Shown piece by piece: positions 26,945 through 36,137 of a stretch of 64,000 bases of DNA. Both the position numbers and the translations under genes were made by a program. The stretch lies in the NCBI RefSeq assembly GCF_004843725.1, contig NZ_CP039451.1, positions 1,176,501 to 1,240,500 of the forward strand. Direction: 5' to 3'. Every line of letters starts with the position of its first letter. Within the stretch, counting starts at the first letter, position 1. The notes beneath the pieces are model-generated. The model did not search any database. It was not told where the DNA came from and saw only the letters and a list, made by a program, of their open reading frames with translations. The DNA is from Psychroserpens sp. NJDZ02. GTDB taxonomy: Bacteria > Bacteroidota > Bacteroidia > Flavobacteriales > Flavobacteriaceae.

Positions 26945-28498
26945 TTAAGAGACTTGGTGTGTTGATTTTAATAAATCATTGACTGTTTTAACAGGATTAA
27001 AAGTAACTAATGGCACCTCAACAAAAATAGTATTCCAATTAGACATACTACCATTCCAAAGTCCTGGTAATTCCAAAGCTTTAATTTCTTTATCTACTTT
27101 TGTTTTCATAGTAATAAAAGCCGTTTGCGGATCTACAAACTTCTGTAAATCATAAACCTCTCCTTTATAATTTTTAATACTGCATACTAAATCAACAGGA
27201 TTAAAATGTGTTGCCTTTTTAAGTATATTTTTCTGAATTTTAGATTTTTTATTTATCTGTGCAGACTCTACAATCTGTAGCGATAGATTTGCGCCTTCAT
27301 CTTTCACCCAAAAAGGACCACCTCCAGGTTCACCTTCGTTTTGTACCATTCCACAAATACGAATTGGTCTATCTAACTTACTTTTTAAATACTCGATTTG
27401 ATATTGTTTAGAATATTTTTCAAACTCTGGAGAGATGACCACATTCATTTTAGTAATTAAAAACTCTGCTATTTCAACTATGTCAGTATCCAATAACACT
27501 TTTTTATCTAAATTTTTAGCATATTTAAAAGCTTCTTCTTTTATTTCTATTAGTAGACCAGCAAGCATTTTTTTTGACTTTGCAACTTCTATTTCATATT
27601 CATAAACAACAACGTTATCAATGTTTTTTATAAAAATTATATCGCCATCAAGCGCGTTTAAATTCTCAAGTAAAGCACCATGCCCTGATGGTCTAAAATA
27701 TAATTGACCATTATCTTCTCTTACAATCTCATTCTTATATGTTACAGCAATAGTATCCGTTGACTCCTTTTGATATGAAAATGAAATATCAAATATTGTA
27801 TTTGTTTTTTGCTCTACGATTTTCTGTATTCGTTTAAACTCTTCGTCAAATTCAACTTTATGTTTGTCAGAAATCGTAAAATGAAGTACAGCCTTACTTT
27901 TCGTTTCAGCATACAAGGCTGCTTCAAATAAATGCTCTTCAAAAGCACTTGCTAAATGATTCTTATACCTATGAAACGGCAGTAATCCTTTAGGAAAATC
28001 ACTAAAACCTAACTGATCCTCCCCCAAAACAGCCTCTATAAAAGCAAATAACTTCTGATCGTTACTAGATTTGTTATCAATCTTACTATTCTCTTCTAGA
28101 TATTGAATTACTAGTTTATAAAATGGCAACTTCTCTAAACCTATAAAAAACAGAGATAATTCTGACGCCTTATTTTTATTAATATAGGCATTTATACTTT
28201 GTTTTTTGGGGTTATAAGCATTCAAAAATTCAAATAAAAATTTAAACATTCTAGTCGCTGCTCCGGACGCGGGTACAAATTTGACAATATCCAACTCCTC
28301 TTTTTTAGAGTCATAACTGGTAATTAATTCTGATGCTCTTTCATAAGAAAATTGAAAAATTCCGTCATTAATAGTTGCTGCTCTTTCTAAATTAATAAAA
28401 GGCAACCCTGTTTTTAATAGCTCTAACTGTTGCTCTACTTTTTTAAGCGTTAATCCTTTTTGATTAATAAAATCCGTGTCTGTTTGGTTAAACTGCAT
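26945..28498 (-). CDS. DUF4301 family protein
   Basis: The 517-residue cytoplasmic protein has FVPASGAATRMFKFL near residue 95, resembling the nucleotide-binding loop of nucleotidyltransferases. A later segment is RICGMVQNEGEPGGGPFWV. It fits the DUF4301 family, common in Bacteroidetes, of unproven function but probably sugar-nucleotide-transferase-like. It overlaps the NadR-like kinase gene by 11 bases and abuts arfB, so all belong to one operon. Confidence 0.8.
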   Translation of the reverse strand: MQFNQTDTDFINQKGLTLKKVEQQLELLKTGLPFINLERAATINDGIFQFSYERASELITSYDSKKEELDIVKFVPASGAATRMFKFLFEFLNAYNPKKQSINAYINKNKASELSLFFIGLEKLPFYKLVIQYLEENSKIDNKSSNDQKLFAFIEAVLGEDQLGFSDFPKGLLPFHRYKNHLASAFEEHLFEAALYAETKSKAVLHFTISDKHKVEFDEEFKRIQKIVEQKTNTIFDISFSYQKESTDTIAVTYKNEIVREDNGQLYFRPSGHGALLENLNALDGDIIFIKNIDNVVVYEYEIEVAKSKKMLAGLLIEIKEEAFKYAKNLDKKVLLDTDIVEIAEFLITKMNVVISPEFEKYSKQYQIEYLKSKLDRPIRICGMVQNEGEPGGGPFWVKDEGANLSLQIVESAQINKKSKIQKNILKKATHFNPVDLVCSIKNYKGEVYDLQKFVDPQTAFITMKTKVDKEIKALELPGLWNGSMSNWNTIFVEVPLVTFNPVKTVNDLLKSTHQVS

Positions 28499-29066
28499 CG
28501 TTATATTTTGCTAATAATAAATCTATATGTTTGATTGCTAATTGCAATCTTGACTTTTTATCACCTTTTAATAAAACATATGGTTTTTTATATTTTATCA
28601 ACGCTGATTCAAATGCCTTAAACATAGTTTCTCGTTCTTCTGGCTTATCGCGAAGGTCATCCGCTTCCCATGGTGTATCAATATACGTTAAAAAGTATAA
28701 GTCATAGATGTTTTCTAATGCATATTTTTCAAGTAAAGGATCACACATGCCAGAATAATAAACTTCAGAATAGACTTTATATTCCAATAAATCTGTATCA
28801 CAAATCAACACAGAATCTGTTTTTTTAGCCCACTTGTTTTCCAATGCCATTTGCCCTCTAGCTATGGGTAATAAATCCTTAGGCTCGCAAATTCCCCGTT
28901 CATTATCCCATTTATTTTGAAGATAATCTCTTGCGTATTCTGGCACCCAAACCGAATGATAATGTAATGCTAATTGTTTTGACAATGTTGTTTTCCCTGT
29001 AGATTCAGGTCCAAACAATACTATTTTTATACAATTTGCAGGTTGTTGCGTAAGTGTTTTTTCCAT
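28488..29066 (-). CDS. NadR-like P-loop kinase (AAA_28 type)
   Basis: The 192-residue kinase has Walker A GPESTGKTTLS near residue 19, then VPEYARDYLQ and a VLICDTDLLEYKVYSE segment, the pattern of the NadR ribosylnicotinamide-kinase domain. It overlaps the PnuC-type transporter gene by 40 bases. In the classic pair, PnuC imports nicotinamide riboside and this kinase traps it as NMN. Here a thiamine-binding-type gene is also present, so the vitamin could be thiamine. Confidence 0.82.
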   Translation of the reverse strand: MEKTLTQQPANCIKIVLFGPESTGKTTLSKQLALHYHSVWVPEYARDYLQNKWDNERGICEPKDLLPIARGQMALENKWAKKTDSVLICDTDLLEYKVYSEVYYSGMCDPLLEKYALENIYDLYFLTYIDTPWEADDLRDKPEERETMFKAFESALIKYKKPYVLLKGDKKSRLQLAIKHIDLLLAKYNDAV

Positions 29067-29659
29067 GCTAAATATCCATAAATGGCAATTATTGTAAACC
29101 CTAAATATTGGAAAGATGTAAATGTAAACCCTTTATAAAAATACAAAGGCACTGAGATAATATCACCGATTATCCAAAAAATCCAATTTTCGATCTTACG
29201 TCTCGCCATTAACCACATACCAACAAAAAAGATAGCAGTTGTAATGGTGTCCGCGTAAGCCACCCAACTAGTCCATTTATCAAACCATTGGTAAACAAAA
29301 TATACAAAAAACAACGTCCCTATAAATATAACAACACTCGCTTTTTTTTCTTTTTGTGTTGTTCTAGCTATTGGTGTAACATCACTTTTATCTACTTGCC
29401 TTGTCCAAATATACCAACCATAAACACTCATAATAAAATAATAGGCATTTATCATCATATCACCTAACAATCCCCATTTTAGCAAAAGATAGACAAAAAT
29501 AATGGTACTAATCATACCTGTTGGAAATACCCAAATTTTATTCTCTTTAGAATACCAAACAGATAAAAATCCAAAAATGACTGCGATAATTTCTAGAATA
29601 ATATCTACAGTGTCATACTCGAAATATTGCTCAAAAAAGAAATTAAAAATGTGGCTCAT
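29027..29659 (-). CDS. PnuC-family vitamin transporter (PnuC or PnuT)
   Basis: The 210-residue membrane protein has about seven TM segments and the PnuC signature: WVFPTGMIS, NAYYFIMSVYGWYIW, and NWIFWIIGDIISVPLYFYKG. PnuC proteins import nicotinamide riboside by facilitated diffusion, while PnuT paralogues import thiamine. It overlaps the thiamine-binding-like gene by 17 bases and the NadR-like kinase by 40. The pocket residues alone do not let me choose the substrate. Confidence 0.88.
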   Translation of the reverse strand: MSHIFNFFFEQYFEYDTVDIILEIIAVIFGFLSVWYSKENKIWVFPTGMISTIIFVYLLLKWGLLGDMMINAYYFIMSVYGWYIWTRQVDKSDVTPIARTTQKEKKASVVIFIGTLFFVYFVYQWFDKWTSWVAYADTITTAIFFVGMWLMARRKIENWIFWIIGDIISVPLYFYKGFTFTSFQYLGFTIIAIYGYLAWKKHLRNNLQIV

Positions 29660-29903
29660 ACGTGCTTCTGTCCGTTTTAATAACCTTCATTGTTAGCACA
29701 CAAATGTCTTGATTTTCAAAAGACGCCTTAATTTTCTCATTTAGAAAAGGCATTAGTTGATCAAACTCACCAAATATCTGTGTACTTAACGGGTTTTCTA
29801 AAACCGTAAATTGTGACGCTCTTAAAGCTTTAATAAAATCAATGACGTGTTGCTCAAAATCGTCACTTAAAGGAGACAAAGTTAAGTCTACTGAAATATT
29901 CAT
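29643..29903 (-). CDS. Thiamine-binding-type YkoF/MTH1187-like protein
   Basis: The 86-residue single-domain protein has the ferredoxin-like pattern of the thiamine-binding protein family: NISVDLTLSPLSDDFEQHVIDFIKALR, then a strand with PLSTQIFGEFDQLM, and CVLTMKVIKTDRS. Homologues bind hydroxymethylpyrimidine or thiamine. It directly precedes the PnuC-type gene in the same operon, arguing that the transporter handles a thiamine-like compound. Confidence 0.72.
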   Translation of the reverse strand: MNISVDLTLSPLSDDFEQHVIDFIKALRASQFTVLENPLSTQIFGEFDQLMPFLNEKIKASFENQDICVLTMKVIKTDRSTYEPHF

Positions 29904-29905
29904 AA

Positions 29906-30628
29906 TTATAGTTTTAATTCGTTAAAAAAATCAATGTTTTTTTCAAAAGCCGTACCAATTACAACAAGGTCTGCTCCTGCTTTATAAGCATCATCTAACT
30001 GCTGCTTACTTCTTATACCACCACCAACAATTAACGGAATGACTAGATCTTGTTTCACAAATTTAATCATTTGCAAAGGGACTGGATACAAAGCACCGCT
30101 TCCCGCTTCCAAATAAATCAACTTTTTACCCAATAACTCCCCAGCTTTTGCTGTATCTGCCACTAAACTCTGCAATGCTGTTGGTATTGGCAACGTGTTG
30201 GTGACTCTTTGAACAGCTGTTTCTCTTCCGTTTTCAATTAAAATATACCCCGTTGGAATCACCTCTAAATTTGTGTTTTTCAAAACGGATACTGCCTCAA
30301 TTTGCTTTTCTATCAAATACTTTGGATTACGTCCAGAAATTAATGACAAAAATAAAATAGCGTCGGCATCTTTTGAAATTTGTGTCACATCTCCGGGGAA
30401 TAATACTATTGGTAATTTTGTTAATGGTTTTAAAGCTGATACTAATTTTTGCGTCACCTCTACTTCCACCGTACTTCCGCCTACAAAAATATGCGTAATT
30501 ATAGACTCTTCAATTTTATTGGCAAATTGCGATATTAAATTAAGATCAAACTTATCAGGATCTATTAAAATTGCTAATAGTTTTTTTTTTGTCGCTTTCG
30601 CGGAAAGTATGTCGTTGTAAACCGTCAT
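29906..30628 (-). CDS. Geranylgeranylglyceryl/heptaprenylglyceryl phosphate synthase
   Basis: The TIM-barrel protein (240 residues from the ATG at 30628) belongs to the PcrB/GGGPS family. Seen are LLAILIDPDKFD near the N-terminus, FVGGSTV, and IPLIVGGGIRSKQQLDDAYKAGADLVVIGTAFEK at the C-terminus. It joins a polyprenyl diphosphate to glycerol-1-phosphate. Bacteroidetes members of this family are widespread although their lipid product is unclear. An in-frame ATG at 30649 exists, but the start at 30628 shares one base with the stop of the upstream PPTase gene (TAATG). Confidence 0.9.
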   Translation of the reverse strand: MTVYNDILSAKATKKKLLAILIDPDKFDLNLISQFANKIEESIITHIFVGGSTVEVEVTQKLVSALKPLTKLPIVLFPGDVTQISKDADAILFLSLISGRNPKYLIEKQIEAVSVLKNTNLEVIPTGYILIENGRETAVQRVTNTLPIPTALQSLVADTAKAGELLGKKLIYLEAGSGALYPVPLQMIKFVKQDLVIPLIVGGGIRSKQQLDDAYKAGADLVVIGTAFEKNIDFFNELKL

Positions 30629-31254
30629 TATTCTATAACATAAGCACATGTAAACCCTTCAAACTCCAAATAGTTTGCAGTGTATCTTTTCTTTAATCCT
30701 TCATAATCTATCCAACATACAGTCTGAGTATCCTTCATCGTAAATGGAATCACTAAAAAATGTTCTCTAAATAACATCCCTGGAGTTGCAAATAATTTGT
30801 ACAAGGATTCTTTAATTCCCCATATAACAGTTAGCCTACTAATATAGTCTGAAGCATATTTGTCTAGATAAGCAAACTCATAATCCACAAACTTCTTTGC
30901 GATAACAGCAATTTTATCACGCTGACGCTCTATATCTATACCCACTTCATTATCACTTATAATGACACCAGAAAACGTAAAACTATGGGTAATAGAGATC
31001 TGTTTTCCATCTTTTAAATGCGGCTTACCATTCGCATCGTAAAACAAATCTTGATCGCTATAGCCAAATGCTTTTAATAAGTGACGTACGCTTAAAAATC
31101 CGCGTTGGTGTAGCTCGCTTTTCATACCTAAAACACGAGTTAAGCTCTCTGGTTTTAAATCTAAACCCTTGATTAAATGATCGTAAGACTCGTCAATCTT
31201 CCAGATTTTAACAGTAGTTTGTGAATTAGGAGTAATGGTTTTATATAGAGGCAT
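30628..31254 (-). CDS. 4'-phosphopantetheinyl transferase superfamily protein
   Basis: The 208-residue Sfp-type enzyme has VGIDIERQRDK and WGIKESLYKLF, the magnesium- and CoA-binding motifs. It transfers phosphopantetheine from CoA to carrier-protein serines. Its stop overlaps the start of the GGGPS gene by one base, so the two are translationally coupled. It could activate fatty-acid, polyketide or siderophore carrier proteins; no such cluster is in the window. Confidence 0.88.
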   Translation of the reverse strand: MPLYKTITPNSQTTVKIWKIDESYDHLIKGLDLKPESLTRVLGMKSELHQRGFLSVRHLLKAFGYSDQDLFYDANGKPHLKDGKQISITHSFTFSGVIISDNEVGIDIERQRDKIAVIAKKFVDYEFAYLDKYASDYISRLTVIWGIKESLYKLFATPGMLFREHFLVIPFTMKDTQTVCWIDYEGLKKRYTANYLEFEGFTCAYVIE

Positions 31255-31272
31255 TTAATATTCTAAAATCTA

Positions 31273-31290
31273 TTAGTTATCTTTGCATCG
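31273..31290 (+). promoter_or_regulatory. Candidate ahcY promoter -7 box
   Basis: TATCTTTG (31278-31285) fits the Bacteroidetes -7 consensus about 100 bases before ahcY. A TTTA lies near the -33 position. A small hairpin, TCGCCTGAGGCGA, follows. Confidence 0.45.
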
Positions 31291-31386
31291 CCTGAGGCGA
31301 ATTATCAGTTTTTGTTAAGCGAATTTAACCATTTTAACTACTAATTCCCAAAGGTGTTTCATTTATAAAAAAAAGAGATAAATAAT

Positions 31387-32703
31387 ATGAGTACAAAAAA
31401 CGTTGCTTACGTACCTAATAAGGTAAAGGACATGTCGCTTGCGGCTTGGGGAAGAAAAGAAATTATTTTAGCTGAAGCAGAGATGCCAGGTTTAATGAGT
31501 TTACGTGAAGAGTATAAAAACGAGCAGCCTTTAAAAGGAGCACGTATTGCTGGATGTTTACACATGACGATACAAACTGCTGTTTTAATTGAAACATTAC
31601 AAGCTTTAGGAGCAGAAGTGACTTGGAGTTCTTGTAACATTTTCTCTACACAAGATCAAGCTGCTGCTGCTATCGCAGATGCAGGAACTGCTGTGTACGC
31701 TTGGAAAGATATGACTGAAGAAGAATTTGACTGGTGTATTGAACAAACCTTATTTTTTGGTGAAGATCGTAAGCCATTAAATATGATTTTAGATGATGGT
31801 GGAGATTTGACTAACATGGTATTAGACAAATACCCAGAATTATCTGCAGGAATCAAAGGATTATCTGAAGAAACTACAACTGGAGTACATAGATTATACG
31901 AGCGTGTTAAAAATGGTACATTAACAATGCCAGCTATTAACGTAAACGACTCTGTAACTAAATCTAAATTTGACAACAAATACGGATGTAAAGAATCTGC
32001 TGTAGATGCTATACGTCGTGCTACAGATATTATGTTAGCAGGTAAACGTGTTACTGTTTGTGGTTATGGTGATGTTGGTAAAGGTACTGCTGCCTCTTTT
32101 AAAGGTGCTGGTAGTATTGTAACCGTAACAGAAATTGACCCAATTTGTGCTTTACAAGCTGCAATGGACGGTTTTGAAGTAAAAAAACTGGAAACTGTTG
32201 TTGGTAATAGTGATATTGTAATTACTACTACAGGAAACAAAGACATTGTACGTGCAGAGCATTTTGAAGCAATGAAAGACAAAGTAATCGTTTGTAACAT
32301 CGGTCACTTTGATAACGAAATCCAAGTCGGTTGGTTAAACGAAAAGCATGGTAATACAAAAGATACTATCAAGCCTCAAGTTGACAAATACACCATTGAC
32401 GGAAAAGATATTATTCTTTTAGCAGAAGGACGTTTAGTAAACTTAGGTTGTGCAACAGGACACCCTAGTTTTGTAATGAGTAACTCATTTACTAACCAAA
32501 CGTTAGCACAAATCGAACTTTGGAAAAACAGCGCAGCATACAAAAATGACGTATACATGTTACCAAAATATTTAGATGAAAAAGTGGCAAAATTACATTT
32601 AGAAAAAATTGGTGTTGAGTTAACAGAACTTGCAGAATACCAAGCTGATTATATTGGTGTAAAGGTTGAAGGACCATACAAGCCAGAACATTACCGTTAC
32701 TAA
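31387..32703 (+). CDS. ahcY: Adenosylhomocysteinase
   Basis: The 438-residue enzyme hydrolyses S-adenosylhomocysteine to adenosine and homocysteine, clearing the product inhibitor of methyltransferases. Seen are [18 protein letters not shown], the Rossmann loop [17 protein letters not shown], and a TEID segment that binds NAD. The family's C-terminal dimer tail reads [10 protein letters not shown]. Length matches. An intrinsic terminator follows at 32769. Confidence 0.98.
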   Translation: MSTKNVAYVPNKVKDMSLAAWGRKEIILAEAEMPGLMSLREEYKNEQPLKGARIAGCLHMTIQTAVLIETLQALGAEVTWSSCNIFSTQDQAAAAIADAGTAVYAWKDMTEEEFDWCIEQTLFFGEDRKPLNMILDDGGDLTNMVLDKYPELSAGIKGLSEETTTGVHRLYERVKNGTLTMPAINVNDSVTKSKFDNKYGCKESAVDAIRRATDIMLAGKRVTVCGYGDVGKGTAASFKGAGSIVTVTEIDPICALQAAMDGFEVKKLETVVGNSDIVITTTGNKDIVRAEHFEAMKDKVIVCNIGHFDNEIQVGWLNEKHGNTKDTIKPQVDKYTIDGKDIILLAEGRLVNLGCATGHPSFVMSNSFTNQTLAQIELWKNSAAYKNDVYMLPKYLDEKVAKLHLEKIGVELTELAEYQADYIGVKVEGPYKPEHYRY

Positions 32704-32768
32704 TTACAATACTATTGCATAGCGCTTTTTAGCCACATGTAATTTTATTAATTAAAACTTATAGTACT

Positions 32769-32802
32769 AAAAATCCCAAGCAGCAATGTTTGGGATTTTT
32801 AC
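32769..32802 (+). terminator. Intrinsic terminator after ahcY
   Basis: AAAAATCCCAA.../...TTGGGATTTTT forms a hairpin ending in a T-run. The rest of 32704-32997 is AT-rich and I see no gene in it. Confidence 0.85.
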
Positions 32803-32997
32803 TTTTTTTGGCAATTTGTTTTTCGCAAAAAAAGCAAAAACCAACCACGCTTTCCGCTATATCTTTTTTAAGAAAAATAAAAAAGGATGCCGCATCAATC
32901 GTTATCGCAGAAGTAGAAACGAAAAGAATCCTATCACAAGAAACAGCTACGTTATAAATTATAAATATTTATCTTCAACGCTTTAAATACAATTTTT

Positions 32998-33462
32998 ATG
33001 AGTTTACACACTGTAAATAAGACACTAGACAAATTATAGTTAGCTATTAAAAACCATACTATTTCTAATCCAAAAGTATCAAAAAGCAATGTCGCTTGGC
33101 ATATAGACCATAGCCTAAAGGTTATTAATAATGTTTGTATTGCGCTTCAAAAATCTGACCCCAGTTTATATAAAAGCGATTTTAGTCTTTTAGGAAAGCT
33201 ATTGTTTGCACTCGGCTTCTTTCCAAGAGGAAAAGCTAAAGCGCCAGAACATGTTAAACCACCAGAAGTAATTACTAAAGAAGCTATAATTTCGCAAATG
33301 CAACTCGCAAAAACTAATGTTAGTACTATTGCAAGTCTAGATAAGAACGCTTTTTTTAAACACCCACTATTTGGTCATATTAACAAAAAAAGAGTCTCTC
33401 GTTTTCTTGTAATGCACACCAACCATCATATAAAGATTATAAATGATATTGTAAATAAGTAG
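32998..33462 (+). pseudogene. DUF1569/DinB-like gene broken by an in-frame TAG
   Basis: A 155-codon frame starts MSLHTVNKTLDKL, then meets TAG at 33037-33039, and continues uninterrupted to the final TAG. The remainder reads LAIKNHTISNPKVSKSNVAWHIDH and ends VSRFLVMHTNHHIKIINDI, which matches the DUF1569 DinB-like family with its His residues. A single base change would restore the gene. It may be a pseudogene, or translation could restart at a later ATG (33298) to give an incomplete protein. Confidence 0.75.
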
Positions 33463-34230
33463 TCAATATCCCGTTACTAATAATTTTCTTGCTCCACGGA
33501 TACCACATTTCTGATACTTATGATATGCTTGTGCTGCACGTTCTCTGATCTGTAAATCCGATTCATTTAAAATCCATCCATCGATACTCGATTTTAAAGT
33601 ATAGGCCTCAGGCGCCATTAAACCAGTAGTCCAAACTAATGGATTAGCTTTGGTCAATTTTAGGTACGCTTTAAAATAGGTTTTACTTACACAAGCTAAA
33701 ATGATAGTATCCTTTGTACTTGTGTCTTTACCTTCAAAATCACCTTCTACATCAAACTCCATTAAACCATCATGACCAACATAGGCTAACAAATCAGCAT
33801 CACCTCCAAAGCATAACTCTGTTTGATTACTGCTTATTTTCAAACTATTATTACCTGCATTAGATTCTAAAAAATTAATAGTTGCCTGTTGTATATACTT
33901 TCCGTTATAGGCATCCGCCAACAAATAGGTATTTGTTGTTTTATGCTTAAACAATACCCGTTCTACAATAAGGTCTGTTGGATTTACCACAGTAGTTAAT
34001 ACTTCCCAATCCTGACTCTTCTTAAAGTAAGCCTTAACACCATACATTGCTCCCCAATACAAATTATTTCTGGCATCTTGCCCATTTCCTAATTTAGCCG
34101 GAACAGGAACAATACCTTGATTAGCATTATCGCAAAGCGCTACAAACACATGAATAGTTTTAGGGGTTTGTTCTATTTTAGAGTAACATAAAAAAGGAAG
34201 AACAATTAAGAATAGCAGTAGGTTTTTCAT
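33463..34230 (-). CDS. Secreted conserved protein of unknown function
   Basis: The protein has 255 residues from the ATG at 34230 (signal peptide MKNLLLFLIVLPFLCYS); an earlier in-frame ATG at 34269 would add 13 residues. Conserved features are HVFVALCDNANQGIVPVPAKLGNGQDARNN and LAYVGHDGLMEFD. The pattern of invariant-looking Cys, Gly and Asp suggests an exported enzyme-like fold, but I recognise no named family. It is convergent with the DUF1569 remnant, the stops being adjacent. Confidence 0.65.
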   Translation of the reverse strand: MKNLLLFLIVLPFLCYSKIEQTPKTIHVFVALCDNANQGIVPVPAKLGNGQDARNNLYWGAMYGVKAYFKKSQDWEVLTTVVNPTDLIVERVLFKHKTTNTYLLADAYNGKYIQQATINFLESNAGNNSLKISSNQTELCFGGDADLLAYVGHDGLMEFDVEGDFEGKDTSTKDTIILACVSKTYFKAYLKLTKANPLVWTTGLMAPEAYTLKSSIDGWILNESDLQIRERAAQAYHKYQKCGIRGARKLLVTGY

Positions 34231-34266
34231 GATAACATAACGAAAAACAATTAGTTTTATTACAAA

Positions 34267-34300
34267 CAAAAAACCCTCTCCAAAAGGAAAGGGTTTTTAT
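34267..34300 (-). terminator. Intrinsic terminator after rpmA
   Basis: AAACCCTCTCC.../...GGAAAGGGTTT hairpin with flanking A- and T-runs, just downstream of rpmA on the minus strand. Confidence 0.75.
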
Positions 34301-34321
34301 AATTTATAGGAAATAAAATTA

Positions 34322-34582
34322 TTAAGCTAAAAAAGGCTCAATAGAAACATAAGACTTATCGTCTCTTTTCTTTGTAAATTTTACTAAACCATCTACTCTA
34401 GCATGTAAAGTATGATCTTTTCCTTGGTATACGTTTTCACCTGGGTGATGCGTATTACCACGTTGTCTTATGATAATGTTTCCAGCCATAGCAGCTTGTC
34501 CTCCAAAAATCTTAACGCCTAAACGTTTTGATTCGGATTCTCTACCATTCTTCGAACTACCAACCCCTTTTTTGTGAGCCAT
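34322..34582 (-). CDS. rpmA: 50S ribosomal protein L27
   Basis: The 86-residue protein has [24 protein letters not shown], the L27 N-terminus that reaches the peptidyl transferase centre, followed by [17 protein letters not shown]. It begins right after its start without the propeptide seen in Firmicutes. It follows rplU by 42 bases in the usual rplU-rpmA operon. Confidence 0.98.
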   Translation of the reverse strand: MAHKKGVGSSKNGRESESKRLGVKIFGGQAAMAGNIIIRQRGNTHHPGENVYQGKDHTLHARVDGLVKFTKKRDDKSYVSIEPFLA

Positions 34583-34624
34583 GATCTTAAGTTTTTAATT
34601 GTTATACTTAAAGTGATTTAGCAA

Positions 34625-35284
34625 TTACGCTTTACCACCATCTAATTCGTCTTGCCATTTTTTCAACTCATCCCACTTACCATCAGCTGCTAATTGAGCT
34701 TGTGCTGGCCATGTGTCAGTTACGTGATTACCACGTACACCTGCGATGATTTCAGAAATTTTAGCTGCATCAGTTTTAGCTAATTCAGCAAAAGTAGCGA
34801 TTCCTGCTTCCACTAATGTTTCAGCGATTTTTGGTCCAATACCTTCAACTTTTTTCAAGTCGTCAGCTTTTCCAGTTGCTTTAGCAGCCTTCTTAGGTGC
34901 AGCTTTAGCTTCTACTTTTTTACTTTCTTTTTTCGGAGCAGCTTTCTCAGCTTTCGCTGCTGGCTTAGCTCCTGAAGCTACTATATTTTCAATAATAATT
35001 TCAGTTAAGGCTTGTCTGTGTCCGTTTTTCTTACGGTAACCTTTTCTTCTTTTCTTCTTGAAAACAATAACTTTATCACCTTGAAGGTGCTTTAAGACTT
35101 TTGCACTTACTTGTGCTCCGCCTATAGCTGGGGCGCCTACAGTTATGTTAGAACCATCTGCAATTAAAAGGACATTGTCAAAAGACACTGCTTCTCCTTC
35201 TTCTGTTGCTAAACGGTTAACAAAAACTTTTTGGTCTTTTTCAACTTTAAATTGATGCCCTGCTATCTCTACAATTGCGTACAT
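34625..35284 (-). CDS. rplU: 50S ribosomal protein L21 with C-terminal HhH extension
   Basis: The first 105 residues are standard L21 (MYAIVEIAGHQFKV ... KKKRRKGYRKKNGHRQALT). They are followed by a Lys/Ala-rich linker and a helix-hairpin-helix-like domain, KVEGIGPKIAETLVEAGIATFAELA, ending at residue 219. The L21 body is twice the normal length because of this tail, as seen in other Bacteroidetes. The tail may bind rRNA or DNA. A strong promoter lies upstream. Confidence 0.96.
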   Translation of the reverse strand: MYAIVEIAGHQFKVEKDQKVFVNRLATEEGEAVSFDNVLLIADGSNITVGAPAIGGAQVSAKVLKHLQGDKVIVFKKKRRKGYRKKNGHRQALTEIIIENIVASGAKPAAKAEKAAPKKESKKVEAKAAPKKAAKATGKADDLKKVEGIGPKIAETLVEAGIATFAELAKTDAAKISEIIAGVRGNHVTDTWPAQAQLAADGKWDELKKWQDELDGGKA

Positions 35285-35346
35285 AGCGTAACGTTTTTAT
35301 TAATTAATTTATATAAAATAATCTCATTTTCCTGAGAAAACGGATG

Positions 35347-35377
35347 CAAATATACTTCTAATTAATTAATATACAAA
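35347..35377 (-). promoter_or_regulatory. Bacteroidetes sigma-A promoter of rplU-rpmA
   Basis: On the minus strand, TTTG (35374-35377) is followed by 19 bases and then TATATTTG (35347-35354). This is an exact fit to the TTTG-N19-TAnnTTTG consensus. It sits about 65 bases before the rplU ATG. Confidence 0.8.
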
Positions 35378-35451
35378 CGTTTTGTGTACTTACTAGCAAT
35401 ATTTTTTATCCATAAAACATTCAACGTAATAAAACGCATAATATTAATGAC

Positions 35452-35943
35452 TTAAGCCACCTTCTTTAAGATAATTTCTCCATCTCTTTTTCCTTCAGCA
35501 TTGGGCGTGTTTCGGCTATCTTTAAACAATTGCATAAACGTTAAAGTCAGCACAACCGTTGTGCTAAAGCCCATTATTGCAACTACAAAACTAACCATTC
35601 CTGCACCTACATTATATTGTCCTTCAAAAACCTCTAATAACTGTGCTAAAAACAAAGGATTAACTTCGGTGGCGTACAACAGAAAAAAAGCGGTAAAAAT
35701 AAAAGTCGCAACAAATCCAGCAATTACCCCCTGCTTAAAACCATTACCGTATGTAAATTGCCTACCAACTTTTAATTTGTAATATTTAATAACTTCATAA
35801 ATACCAAAAGCAGTAATCAACCCATTACCTAAACTAAAAATAGCGTTGGTGTGGAGATTAAACAATGCTAAAAATAAAAAGTAAGCTATCAAAAAAGCAC
35901 TTATAACTATTCCAAAACGTATTGGAAGTGTAACATTTTTCAT
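35452..35943 (-). CDS. DUF4199 membrane protein
   Basis: The 163-residue protein has four membrane segments (residues 9-30, 35-50, 73-93, 113-137). The pattern FTYGNGFKQGVIAGFVATFIF fits DUF4199, a Bacteroidetes integral membrane family of unknown function. It is a single gene with the divergent M16 peptidase operon to the right. Confidence 0.75.
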   Translation of the reverse strand: MKNVTLPIRFGIVISAFLIAYFLFLALFNLHTNAIFSLGNGLITAFGIYEVIKYYKLKVGRQFTYGNGFKQGVIAGFVATFIFTAFFLLYATEVNPLFLAQLLEVFEGQYNVGAGMVSFVVAIMGFSTTVVLTLTFMQLFKDSRNTPNAEGKRDGEIILKKVA

Positions 35944-36059
35944 ATTATCTAAATTTTATTGGTTAATAATCCTTTTAAATTTCGTAAAAACAAAACAAAG
36001 TTTTTATAATTTGATGTTAATTTTTAGCACTTTAGCCATCAAAAACTAGTTTCTATTGC

Positions 36060-36067
36060 TATTTTTG
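36060..36067 (+). promoter_or_regulatory. Candidate -7 box for the M16 peptidase operon
   Basis: TATTTTTG fits the TAnnTTTG consensus 70 bases upstream of the first peptidase ATG. The -33 element is weak. Confidence 0.4.
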
Positions 36068-36137
36068 TAATAACTGTTGTAACAAAACCTTGCAACGGTA
36101 TACTAATACTTAAACTGATAAATTAAATAATCAAAAC

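Noticed and set aside
32786..32986. ORF of 66 codons starting MFGIFTFFGNLFF downstream of ahcY
   Set aside because: Its ATG lies within the terminator hairpin of ahcY and its composition is low complexity with no family resemblance.
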